A program made the position numbers and the translations under genes. Positions 1 through 7,661 of a stretch of 12,333 nucleotides of DNA are shown piece after piece (position 1 is the stretch's first letter; every line of letters starts with the position of its first letter). Location: assembly GCA_018056205.1 (NCBI GenBank), contig JAGPGC010000021.1, positions 1 to 12,333 on the forward strand, written 5' to 3'. Below the pieces are notes generated by a model that was not told the DNA's origin, ran no database searches, and was given only the letters and a program-made list of their open reading frames with translations. The stretch comes from Candidatus Atribacteria bacterium. Its GTDB lineage: Bacteria; Atribacterota; Atribacteria; Atribacterales; Atribacteraceae.

Positions 1-746
1 GTATCGATTCCATTTACAATTCCGACTATCGGTTTTCGGAGTCCAATAGCGCGAATAAGCCCATCTAATCCCTCACCACCTTCAGGGGTGGCTATTTCTC
101 GTGCATAACTGGGGCTCACGGTAGTAATAACATCAGAGAAAACTAAACCAGCCTTCAGAAGATTTAAATTTCCATAAAATTCTAAGTAATCATGAGTGAA
201 AAAATGACCAGGAAGATTGACGATTTTAAAAAGTTCACTACTACCAATTCCCTGATAAGCTAAGTTATGGATAGTAAATACCACTTTTTTGGGTTTTTTC
301 CGGTAAGATGGCCAATACATTTTGGTGTAGGCACACAATAAAGCACTTTCCCAATCGTGACAATGGAGAATGTAGGTTTCTTTTTGAGTTCTGACAATAT
401 ACTCAAAAACCGCCCGAGAGAAAAAAATAAAACGTTTAATATCATCCCCAAACCCATACATTTTCTCTCGATTAAAAAAATCTTCTCCAGCAACAGCGAT
501 GATTTGCAAATTATCTTCGTTCCGAACGAGATAGGAAGCTTTGACCATATTTTCTCCAAAAGAAAAGGTGATATCCTGTTCGGGGTCAAAATGAAATTCC
601 TTAAGAAGTGAGGAATAAGCCGGTAAAAAAAGCTTTATTGAAAAGCCATTTTTAGGTAGATATTTGATGAGAGCTCCAACTACATCCCCCATACCCCCGC
701 TTTTAGCATAGGGATAGGCTTCACTCGATACCATGATAATGTCCAT
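1..746 (-). CDS. glgA: Glycogen synthase (ADP-glucose type, GT5), N-terminal part
   Basis: GlgA transfers glucose from ADP-glucose to the non-reducing end of an alpha-1,4-glucan in the cytoplasm. The gene is cut by the left window edge: 248 codons are present of a usual 470-490, covering the starch-synthase catalytic (GT5) domain. Motifs seen are KSGGMGDVV at residues 15-23 (the family's nucleotide-sugar-binding K-x-G-G-L-G-D-V), HCHDW at 128-132, HNLAYQG at 160-166, TVSPSYAREI at 209-218, TPEGGEGLDG at 220-229 and GIVNGID at the cut end. The ATG is set by a strong AGGAGG seven bases upstream (754-759). It lies 70 nt after the exonuclease gene on the same strand, so the two may be co-transcribed, but the gap contains an inverted repeat that could regulate it. 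Identification is firm; the C-terminal half was not seen. Confidence 0.95.
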   Translation of the reverse strand, partial: MDIIMVSSEAYPYAKSGGMGDVVGALIKYLPKNGFSIKLFLPAYSSLLKEFHFDPEQDITFSFGENMVKASYLVRNEDNLQIIAVAGEDFFNREKMYGFGDDIKRFIFFSRAVFEYIVRTQKETYILHCHDWESALLCAYTKMYWPSYRKKPKKVVFTIHNLAYQGIGSSELFKIVNLPGHFFTHDYLEFYGNLNLLKAGLVFSDVITTVSPSYAREIATPEGGEGLDGLIRAIGLRKPIVGIVNGID

Positions 747-770
747 TCAGTGTCCTCCTGTTTTTCACCA

Positions 771-794
771 AATTTTACCGAAAGAGGTAAAATT
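771..794. repeat. Perfect 9-bp inverted repeat upstream of glgA
   Basis: The arms AATTTTACC (771-779) and GGTAAAATT (786-794) are exact reverse complements around a 6-nt loop, GAAAGA. The repeat sits between the exonuclease stop codon and the glgA ribosome-binding site. On the glgA strand it is not followed by a T-run, and the stem is AT-rich, so it does not look like a standard intrinsic terminator. It could be an operator, an mRNA processing or stability hairpin, or a weak attenuator. The function is inferred from position only. Confidence 0.6.
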
Positions 795-816
795 GCTTAT
801 TCTTTTCCACCCTTTT

Positions 817-1734
817 TTATTGGTTTTTAGAAAAAAGGGGAAGAGCTTCCCGATGGAATTCATTTCTTTTTTTTATCAATCTTTCTTTATATTTCACTAA
901 ACCCAGGTCATCTAGCAGAGCGAATAAAGGTTTCCATTGTACTTGATCGAAATCCCAAGGTCGAAAATCGATTTCGAGTGGCAGGTTGTCAATAATAGTT
1001 GCTAAATGGAGGCTAAGTTCTACCTGCGGTGAATATTCCTTGATAGTTTTCTGAATTCGCTGGGGCAGTTCATCCAAGTGCTGGAGAATTCCTTGCCAAT
1101 CACGATAGCGTTTTAAAAGATCCAGAGCAGTTTTTTCGCCAATTCCGGGAAGGCCAGGAATATTATCCGATGGGTCACCAGTCAGGGCGATAAAGTCAAT
1201 TATCTGTTGGGGAGTGATTCCATATTGCTTTTTTAAAGTTTTTAAATCAATATTTTTTAATTGGGTAACACCTTTTATCGGTTTAAGAAGGGAGGTTTTT
1301 TCATCAATTAACTGCAAAAGATCGAGATCCGAGGAAACAATGGCTGCTGCTAATTTTTCTGGAATCTGGTGATGTAAGCTGCCGATTATATCGTCACCCT
1401 CAAATCCAGGCACTTCAATCCATTTTAATCCAAAGGAATGAATTAGGTCTTTTACTAATTGAACCTGGGGTATCAATTCTTCTGGCATTGGTTTCCGCTG
1501 GGCTTTATATTCTTTGGCGAGTTGATGGCGAAAGGTTTTTTGGGGATAATCGAAAGTTACCATCAAAGAATAGGGAGACAAATCTTCGATCAATCGCAAC
1601 ATCATATTACCAAATCCCAAGACAGCACCGGTTGGTTGGCCTTGAGGTGAAGTAAATCGGGGCATTGCATAGAAAGCCCTATAAATCAACGAACTGCCAT
1701 CTATTAATAAAATTAAGTTTTTTGAAGTTTCCAT
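817..1734 (-). CDS. Stand-alone 5'-3' exonuclease (Pol I N-terminal type / flap nuclease)
   Basis: This 305-aa protein belongs to the family of the 5' nuclease domain of DNA polymerase I, which removes RNA primers and 5' flaps in Okazaki-fragment maturation and repair. The expected acidic metal ligands are present: D12 (LLIDGSS), D62 (VTFDYP), E112/D114/D115 (FEGDDIIG), D136 and D138 (SSDLDLLQL), and D187 and D190 (TGDPSDN). The basic patch YKAQRKPMPEEL at 76-87 and the helix-three-turn-helix IPGLPGIGEKTA at 192-203 are also there. The protein stops after the nuclease domain and its C-terminal subdomain. No polymerase domain follows, since the next gene is glgA, so it resembles the YpcP/Xni-like free-standing nucleases rather than a full Pol I. 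Start ATG is preceded by AAAGGA six bases upstream. It is divergent from the tRNA-Leu gene; I see no convincing promoter of its own in the 72-nt gap. Confidence 0.93.
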   Translation of the reverse strand: METSKNLILLIDGSSLIYRAFYAMPRFTSPQGQPTGAVLGFGNMMLRLIEDLSPYSLMVTFDYPQKTFRHQLAKEYKAQRKPMPEELIPQVQLVKDLIHSFGLKWIEVPGFEGDDIIGSLHHQIPEKLAAAIVSSDLDLLQLIDEKTSLLKPIKGVTQLKNIDLKTLKKQYGITPQQIIDFIALTGDPSDNIPGLPGIGEKTALDLLKRYRDWQGILQHLDELPQRIQKTIKEYSPQVELSLHLATIIDNLPLEIDFRPWDFDQVQWKPLFALLDDLGLVKYKERLIKKRNEFHREALPLFSKNQ

Positions 1735-1766
1735 AATTCATCCTTTTTAGGTCTGATAGAAAATGG

Positions 1767-1794
1767 TTGACAAAAGCTTTGAATTGACTATAAT
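1767..1794 (+). promoter_or_regulatory. Consensus sigma-70 promoter for tRNA-Leu
   Basis: The -35 box TTGACA (1767-1772) and -10 box TATAAT (1789-1794) both match consensus exactly and are separated by 16 bp. The predicted start point, around 1800-1802, is only a few bases before the mature tRNA 5' end at 1807, giving a very short leader for RNase P. A strong, factor-independent promoter fits a stable RNA gene. Confidence 0.88.
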
Positions 1795-1806
1795 TTCTAC
1801 AACAAA

Positions 1807-1893
1807 GCCGAAGTGGCGGAATCGGCAGACGCACTAGACTCAAAATCTAGCGAGCTCCGGCTCGTGCGGGTTCAACTCCCGCCTTCGGCACCA
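1807..1893 (+). tRNA. tRNA-Leu, anticodon CAA, CCA encoded
   Basis: The acceptor stem GCCGAAG (1807-1813) pairs perfectly with CTTCGGC (1883-1889), followed by discriminator A and an encoded CCA (1891-1893). The anticodon stem is CTAGA/TCTAG with loop CTCAAAA, placing anticodon CAA at 1841-1843, which reads the leucine codon UUG. A long variable arm with GAGC/GCTC pairing marks a class II tRNA, as expected for leucine. The T arm is GCGGG-TTCAACT-CCCGC. It is the only plus-strand gene in the window, is divergent from the exonuclease gene and converges on the TPR gene, whose stop codon is 18 nt away. No intrinsic terminator is visible after it. Confidence 0.97.
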
Positions 1894-1911
1894 ACCCTTT
1901 TCCCTCTCAGA

Positions 1912-2769
1912 TCAATCAATATCAGTATCAATATAAAATCTTGGATTGGAACCATTTTGATCGAGATTATTGACCGGTCCCCTTTCAATACCGCTCGCCG
2001 TCACTCTGATTTCTATTTGAGAAGTATTGGTAGTTTCTTCAACTGATAGACCGGTTTGCTGGGCTAATATACTTTGATAGAGATTCTCTACCTTTTTCTG
2101 CATCGTATTATTTTGACTATAATAGCTGGTGACGTCTTTAATTAACTGAAAAATCAACTCCGAATCTTCAGGAAGATTGGCAGCGGCTAAATCTAAGGCT
2201 TTTTGGTAGCTGGCATCAGCATATCCAGAGAGCAAACCACTTATCTGAGATCCTGCCCATCGGAATAAACGAGCACTTAAAAAGGCTGAGATAAAATCAT
2301 TTTGCTTCATTATTACTAAGCCATAGGGGATGATAATATCCCAGGGATTATTTAGATAAACTTCTGGAGAACCATTTTGATAAAGAAATACATTTTCCAA
2401 GTTTTGCCTCTCCTGATTGCTTATACTAACCTGAGAGGCGGCGTAGTATCGCCATTTTTTAAAAGCTTCTGAATGATTTGGTTGCTGCTGGAGGATTGTT
2501 TTCCACTCGTTAACTGCTTGAGGAATTTCTTCCATCATCTCATAGGTTTTTCCCAGCCAATATCGAGCTTCCCAATAATCGGGTTTAGCTTGAATAGCTT
2601 TTTGGTATGCTTCTTTAGCTTTTTCAAAGTTGTTTTGAGAAAAATAAATATACCCATTTTTATAATAGGTTTCAGCATCCTGGGGGAATGCATTTTCTCC
2701 TAATAGAAAAGTGATAATCAACAAAACCAGAAAAATAAGATAAATCAATCGATGATGAATCATCTTCAT
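1912..2769 (-). CDS. Exported or membrane-anchored TPR-repeat protein, function unknown
   Basis: This is a 285-aa protein with an N-terminal hydrophobic segment (about residues 7-24) after basic residues, consistent with a signal peptide or an N-terminal anchor. I see no lipobox cysteine. Two tetratricopeptide repeats follow at about 32-65 and 66-99, recognisable by the pattern in YFSQNNFEKAKEAYQKAI and WLGKTYEMMEEIPQAVNEW. The rest is helical-looking, with no family I recognise, and ends in an acidic tail. TPRs normally mediate protein-protein contacts, here probably outside the cytoplasmic membrane. It is the last gene of the gat-dnaE operon, starting 7 nt after the dnaE stop, and its GAGGTGA ribosome-binding site overlaps that stop codon, so it is probably translationally coupled to dnaE. 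The first ATG is preferred over the one two codons later because of ribosome-binding-site spacing. Its relation to replication is unknown and may be only positional. Confidence 0.85.
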   Translation of the reverse strand: MKMIHHRLIYLIFLVLLIITFLLGENAFPQDAETYYKNGYIYFSQNNFEKAKEAYQKAIQAKPDYWEARYWLGKTYEMMEEIPQAVNEWKTILQQQPNHSEAFKKWRYYAASQVSISNQERQNLENVFLYQNGSPEVYLNNPWDIIIPYGLVIMKQNDFISAFLSARLFRWAGSQISGLLSGYADASYQKALDLAAANLPEDSELIFQLIKDVTSYYSQNNTMQKKVENLYQSILAQQTGLSVEETTNTSQIEIRVTASGIERGPVNNLDQNGSNPRFYIDTDID

Positions 2770-2777
2770 CTGTCACC

Positions 2778-5700
2778 TCACCCGGCTAGCCAGACTCTCT
2801 TTTTTTGAACACCCTTCAAAATATCAAGTATGGCATGTTCTAATTCTTGGTTCCAATTAACCCGAAATTGCTCACCCATTTCCAGCGCCCATCGTTCTTG
2901 GCTGCTAATAACATGCAACACCACTGGCTGTTGCCCATTAAACCTTTGAAGACAATCTTTTAAACTTAAGAAAAGCAATTGGGGATCGCCCGGTTGAGTT
3001 ATTTCAATGTGGACTGGTTTTTCCTTTGGTTTCAAATTATCGAGATCGAGTATTTTATCAACTATTACTTTGTTTACCCCTGAATCTAAAATATCTACTC
3101 TTCCTTCTAAACACAGAACATTTTCTTTTTCAAGGATGATTTGAAGCTGGTCAGCAATTTTTGGGAAAAAGATAGCTTCTAAAGTTCCGGTTTCATCTTC
3201 AAGAGTTACAAAATACATATCTTTGCCAGTTTTGGTAGTAATTCTCCTGGTTTCAACAATGGCGCCCAAAATCCGAACGGTTGCTTTTTCTTTCATCATT
3301 TGAACTTGTTCAAAAGGTATAACATTCAGAAAAGTATAGGAGGCTAAAGCATTCCTTACCGGGTGGTCACTGATATAGAGACCAATCATTTCTTTTTCCA
3401 TGGCGAGTAAATCACGGGTTCGAAATTCTGGTACTTCCTTGAGAGTAATAACTTCCTGCAAAACAGGTTTCAAATCACTAAATAACATTGCCTGTTGAGG
3501 TTGATTTCGTTTTTTTCTTTTGGCATAAAAATGGATGATTTCTTCTAAAGAACTGAAGAGTTGATTTCGATTATGATGAAGGCTATCGAAAGCCCCGGCC
3601 TTGATGAGACTTTCGATAATCCGTTTATTGATCAGCCGCTGGTCTACTCGTTCCATGAAGTCAAATATATTTTGAAAACGAGCTTCTTTTCTTCGGGCTA
3701 AAATTTCGTTTACGGCGTTTTCACCAACATTCTTAATCGCTGCTAGACCAAACCGAATTTTCTTTTCTCCCACTACCGTAAAGTTGGCTAAACTCTCGTT
3801 GACATCTGGTGGGAGAATTTTAATGGTTAGTCGACGAGCTTCCATGATGAACTTGGCAATTTTATCGGTGTCTTCTTGAATACTGGTGAGACAAGCGGTA
3901 AGGTATTCAGTTGGATAATGGGCTTTAAGATAAGCGGTTTGGTAGGAAATAAAAGCATAAGCAGCACTGTGTGATTTATTGAAACCATATCCAGCGAAAT
4001 ATTCAATCAAATCAAAAATTTCAGCAGCAGTATGGGGGTCATAGCCTTTCTCCTTAGCTCCCTGAATAAATTGGTCTCGTTGTTGTTCCATAACGTCGGC
4101 TTTTTTCTTTCCCATGGCGCGGCGGAGAATATCGGCCTGTCCTAAGGTAAAGCCAGCTAGTTCACTGGCAATTTTCATGACTTGTTCCTGGTAGAGAATA
4201 ACACCATAGGTTTCTTTTAAAATATTTTCCAAACTGGGGTGAGGGTAAGTTACCTTTATTTTGCCTTGTTTTCTTTTTATGAAATCGTCAATCATTCCGC
4301 TACCAAGAGGTCCAGGCCGATAGAGAGCTAAGAGTGCAGTCAGTTCTTCAATTCCTGTAGGGTGGAATCTTTTGAGAAGTTCCTTCATACCTGAACTTTC
4401 TAATTGGAAAACCCCGGTAGTTTCTCCGCGCCCTAACAATTCATAAGTTTCTTGATCGTCAAGAGCAATCCCATCTAAATCAATTTCTTTTTGAGTGGTT
4501 TTTTTGATGATGTTTAAAGTTCGTTCAATAACAGTGAGAGTTCGTAAACCTAAGAAATCCATTTTAAGTAAACCCAACTCGCCTAAAGTATCCATGTCGA
4601 ATTGGGTGACGATTTCATTGTTGCTCATTTTCTGAAGGGGAACATATTCGGTAAGGGGCTTATGGGATATTACCACTCCGGCAGCGTGCATCGAAGCATG
4701 ACGACATAGTCCTTCTATTTTTTGGGCGATTTCCAAGAGTTGGGCAACCTTGGAATCATTTTTTATTAGTTTTTTTAATTCGATATTAGTATCGATGGCT
4801 TTTTCAAGAGTTACACCTGGTGCTCCTGGAATCAATTTAGCGATTTTATCAACCTCACCATAACTCCAACCCAACGCTCGTCCAACATCGCGAACTGCAC
4901 CTCGGGCCATCATGCGCCCGAAAGTGATGATTTGGGCAACATTGGTATGTCCATATTTATTGGAAACGTAGTCAATGACCTCTCCTCTTCTTTCGAAGCA
5001 AAAGTCAATATCAATGTCGGGCATGCTAATCCGTTCTGGATTGAGAAAACGTTCAAAAAGAAGTCCATAACGAAGAGGGTCGATATTGGTTATTCCTAAA
5101 GAATAGGAAACTAAACTTCCTGCTGCCGATCCTCTCCCTGGCCCTACCATTATTCCCTTCTCTTTAGAATATTTGACAAAATCCCAAACGATCAAAAAAT
5201 AGGCATCATACCCCATATTGTTGATAACGGTTAATTCGTATTCTAATTGATTTCTAACTTTTTCGGGCGGAGGGTCACCATAACGACGTCGCAGTCCCTC
5301 GAGACAAAGATGTCGGAGATATCCAGGAACGTCAAAACCTTCCGGAACGGAAAATTCGGGTAGGAGAACTTGACCTAATTCCAGTTTAACATTACATAAC
5401 GCTGCAATCCTTTCGGTATTTTCAATTGCTTCGGGAAACGAAGAAAAGTCCCTCGTCATTTCTTCTGGAGTTTTAAGATAAAATTCTTGAGTAGGAAAAC
5501 GAAGCCTTTTTGGATCATCGAGATTGGTAGCGGTTTGAATGGCTAAGATAATATCGTGGACCCGGGCGTCTTCTTGGTTAAGATAGTGTGAGTCGTTGGT
5601 TGCCACTAAGGGGATATTAAGTTTTTTCCCAATTTGAATCAAAGCTTGGTTGACCTGATTTTGTTCAGGGATCTTATTTTCTTGAAGTTCTAAATAAAAA

Positions 5701-6209
5701 GAGTCACTTCCAAAAAGTTCCCGATATTCGGAAGCTAAATTTTCGGCTTCTTTATGCTTCCCGGCTAAAATAAGCGAAGGGATTTCCCCAGCTAAACAAG
5801 CACTAAGAGCGATGAGACCCTCCGAATATTCTTGTAGTAGAGCCCGATCAACCCGAGGTTTATAATAAAAACCTTCTAAGAAACCTAAACTCACCAATTT
5901 GACCAGGTTCCGATATCCTATTTGATTTCGTGCCAGTAAAATCAAATGATAAGCACTTTCTTCACCCTTGGTTACAGTTTTTTCAAAACGACTACCAGGA
6001 GCAACGTAGACTTCACAACCAATTATGGGTTTGATTCCAGCATTGAGAGCTTGTTTATAAAAGTCAATAACTCCGTACATAACACCGTGATCGGTGATGG
6101 CTATCGATTTCATACCAGTTTCTAGTGCTTTCTGAATAAGTTCTTGAATTCGAATTGAACCATCCAGTAAGCTATATTCGGTATGGAGATGTAGATGAGA
6201 AAAATTCAT
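2778..6209 (-). CDS. dnaE: DNA polymerase III alpha subunit (DnaE)
   Basis: DnaE is the replicative C-family polymerase that extends both strands at the fork. All 1143 residues expected of the family are present and there is no intein. The N-terminal PHP domain (about 1-280) carries H7, H9, D16, H41, E66, H88, C138, D206 and H208, a complete-looking metal-binding set. The palm contains GPGRGSAAGS (356-365), PDIDIDF (397-403) and KMDFLGL (549-555). By alignment with E. coli D401, D403 and D555 the catalytic aspartates are D400, D402 and D551. QAMLF at 906-910 fits the beta-clamp-binding motif, followed by an OB-fold (about 976-1055) and the usual C-terminal domain. The ATG follows the gatB stop by 3 nt, with GAGGA seven bases upstream lying inside the end of gatB. 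It is the fourth gene of the gat operon, an unusual partner set for dnaE. Confidence 0.98.
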   Translation of the reverse strand: MNFSHLHLHTEYSLLDGSIRIQELIQKALETGMKSIAITDHGVMYGVIDFYKQALNAGIKPIIGCEVYVAPGSRFEKTVTKGEESAYHLILLARNQIGYRNLVKLVSLGFLEGFYYKPRVDRALLQEYSEGLIALSACLAGEIPSLILAGKHKEAENLASEYRELFGSDSFYLELQENKIPEQNQVNQALIQIGKKLNIPLVATNDSHYLNQEDARVHDIILAIQTATNLDDPKRLRFPTQEFYLKTPEEMTRDFSSFPEAIENTERIAALCNVKLELGQVLLPEFSVPEGFDVPGYLRHLCLEGLRRRYGDPPPEKVRNQLEYELTVINNMGYDAYFLIVWDFVKYSKEKGIMVGPGRGSAAGSLVSYSLGITNIDPLRYGLLFERFLNPERISMPDIDIDFCFERRGEVIDYVSNKYGHTNVAQIITFGRMMARGAVRDVGRALGWSYGEVDKIAKLIPGAPGVTLEKAIDTNIELKKLIKNDSKVAQLLEIAQKIEGLCRHASMHAAGVVISHKPLTEYVPLQKMSNNEIVTQFDMDTLGELGLLKMDFLGLRTLTVIERTLNIIKKTTQKEIDLDGIALDDQETYELLGRGETTGVFQLESSGMKELLKRFHPTGIEELTALLALYRPGPLGSGMIDDFIKRKQGKIKVTYPHPSLENILKETYGVILYQEQVMKIASELAGFTLGQADILRRAMGKKKADVMEQQRDQFIQGAKEKGYDPHTAAEIFDLIEYFAGYGFNKSHSAAYAFISYQTAYLKAHYPTEYLTACLTSIQEDTDKIAKFIMEARRLTIKILPPDVNESLANFTVVGEKKIRFGLAAIKNVGENAVNEILARRKEARFQNIFDFMERVDQRLINKRIIESLIKAGAFDSLHHNRNQLFSSLEEIIHFYAKRKKRNQPQQAMLFSDLKPVLQEVITLKEVPEFRTRDLLAMEKEMIGLYISDHPVRNALASYTFLNVIPFEQVQMMKEKATVRILGAIVETRRITTKTGKDMYFVTLEDETGTLEAIFFPKIADQLQIILEKENVLCLEGRVDILDSGVNKVIVDKILDLDNLKPKEKPVHIEITQPGDPQLLFLSLKDCLQRFNGQQPVVLHVISSQERWALEMGEQFRVNWNQELEHAILDILKGVQKKRVWLAG

Positions 6210-6212
6210 ATA

Positions 6213-7661
6213 TTATTCCTCAGCCGATAATTCTTTATTGAGGATATTTTTAACCAAATCGGGGTTGGCTTGCCCTCGAGTGGTCTTCATCACTTGTCCA
6301 AAAAGAAAATGAAAAGCCTTTTCTTTTCCACCTAAGAAATCGGCAACACTTTGAGGATTCTGCTCAATTACTTGATGAACGATTTTTTCTATTTCCTTCT
6401 CGCTGTTAATTTGAGATATCCCCTTCTTCGCCATAATTTCCTTAGCTCGACCTCCGGTTTGGAACATTTCTTCCAGGATAGTCTTAGCAATGGTTCCACT
6501 TATTTCCTTTTTGTCAATCATCTTAAGTAATTCCATAAAGGATGAGGGGGTAATTTTGCTTTGCTTAATGTTAATATTAAGGGCATTTAAATTTTTTAGG
6601 ATTTCAGTAATAGTCCAATTAGCAATGAATTTCGGTTTGTTTAATTCCTGAATACAACTTTCAAAGAAATCAGCTAAGGATTTTTCTTGAACTAAAACAC
6701 TGGCTTCTGGTTCAGTTAGCTCGTAATCAATCATAAAACGTTCTTTTCTTTCTAATGGAAGTTCGGGAAGTGATGACTTGATTTGTTGAATGACCTCTTC
6801 CTGGATAATATAGGGGAGAAGATCGGGATCGGGAAAGTAGCGATAGTCTTCAGCATCTTCTTTCCCCCGGGAAGAAACGGTAATTTCATGGACTTCATCC
6901 CAGTGACGTGTTTCTTGTAAGACACAGATTTCCTGCTCTAAGCACTTTTTTTGTCTTTCTATTTCATATTCCAGTGCTCGAAATACCGATCGGAACGAAT
7001 TCATATTTTTGACTTCCACCTTGGCTCCCATATGATCGGGATGAGAAGAAATCGATATGTTAGCATCACAACGCAAGGAACCTTCCTCCATGTTTCCATC
7101 GCTTACTTCGATGAACCGAACTAAATCACGAAGGGCAATCAAGCTGTCCCGAGCTTCTTCGGGATAATGAAGGTCGGGTTCGGTTACTATTTCAACTAAG
7201 GGAATCCCACAACGGTTAAAATCGACTCCTGAACTGTTATTGGGAAGGTTGATACCTTCGTGGATGAGTTTTCCAGCATCTTCTTCGAGGTGAACTCTTT
7301 TGATATGAACTTGTTTTTTTTCACCCTGAGTTAGAAATTCGAAATAACCATTGACTCCAATAGGAAGGTCATATTGAGATATCTGATATCCCTTGGGAAG
7401 ATCTGGATAGAAATAGTTCTTCCGGTGAAATACCACTCGGGGGAGCAATTGACAGTGAAGCGAAGTAGCAGTTCTAATTGCCAATTGCATAGCATTGTGA
7501 TTCATGACTGGTAATGAACCAGGAAGTCCCATACAAACTGGACACACCAGACTATTAGGCGGTTTGCCAATATAATCAGTCCTGCAGCGGCAAAATAATT
7601 TAGCTTGAGTGAGAAGCTGACAATGAACTTCTAAACCAATGGTGATGTACCAGTCATTCAT
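6213..7661 (-). CDS. gatB: Asp-tRNA(Asn)/Glu-tRNA(Gln) amidotransferase subunit B
   Basis: GatB is the tRNA-binding kinase/transamidase subunit of GatCAB. It activates the side-chain carboxylate of misacylated Glu-tRNAGln or Asp-tRNAAsn with ATP and receives ammonia channelled from GatA. At 482 aa it has normal length. Family motifs seen are IGLEVHCQL (8-16), the zinc-type cysteines C24, C26, C40 and C43 (CRC...CPVC), KNYFYPDLPKGYQISQYD (81-98), HLEEDAGK (124-131), DFNRCGIPLVEIVTEPD (147-163), MEEGSLRCDANIS (191-203) and VEVKNMNSFR (215-224). A helical tail, the GatB/YqeY-type tRNA-binding domain, forms about the last 150 residues. Its ATG overlaps the gatA stop in an ATGA arrangement, a classic sign of translational coupling in a fixed-stoichiometry complex. 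An AAGGAAG stretch upstream can serve as ribosome-binding site. Confidence 0.98.
   Translation of the reverse strand: MNDWYITIGLEVHCQLLTQAKLFCRCRTDYIGKPPNSLVCPVCMGLPGSLPVMNHNAMQLAIRTATSLHCQLLPRVVFHRKNYFYPDLPKGYQISQYDLPIGVNGYFEFLTQGEKKQVHIKRVHLEEDAGKLIHEGINLPNNSSGVDFNRCGIPLVEIVTEPDLHYPEEARDSLIALRDLVRFIEVSDGNMEEGSLRCDANISISSHPDHMGAKVEVKNMNSFRSVFRALEYEIERQKKCLEQEICVLQETRHWDEVHEITVSSRGKEDAEDYRYFPDPDLLPYIIQEEVIQQIKSSLPELPLERKERFMIDYELTEPEASVLVQEKSLADFFESCIQELNKPKFIANWTITEILKNLNALNINIKQSKITPSSFMELLKMIDKKEISGTIAKTILEEMFQTGGRAKEIMAKKGISQINSEKEIEKIVHQVIEQNPQSVADFLGGKEKAFHFLFGQVMKTTRGQANPDLVKNILNKELSAEE

Noticed and set aside
260..611. Open frames on both strands inside glgA (260-589 minus, 357-611 plus)
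   Set aside because: They lie wholly within the glgA reading frame, which has clear family motifs across the same bases.
1813..2046. Plus-strand open frame of 77 codons
   Set aside because: It begins inside the tRNA-Leu gene and continues antisense to the TPR gene. It has no ribosome-binding site and no recognisable protein features.
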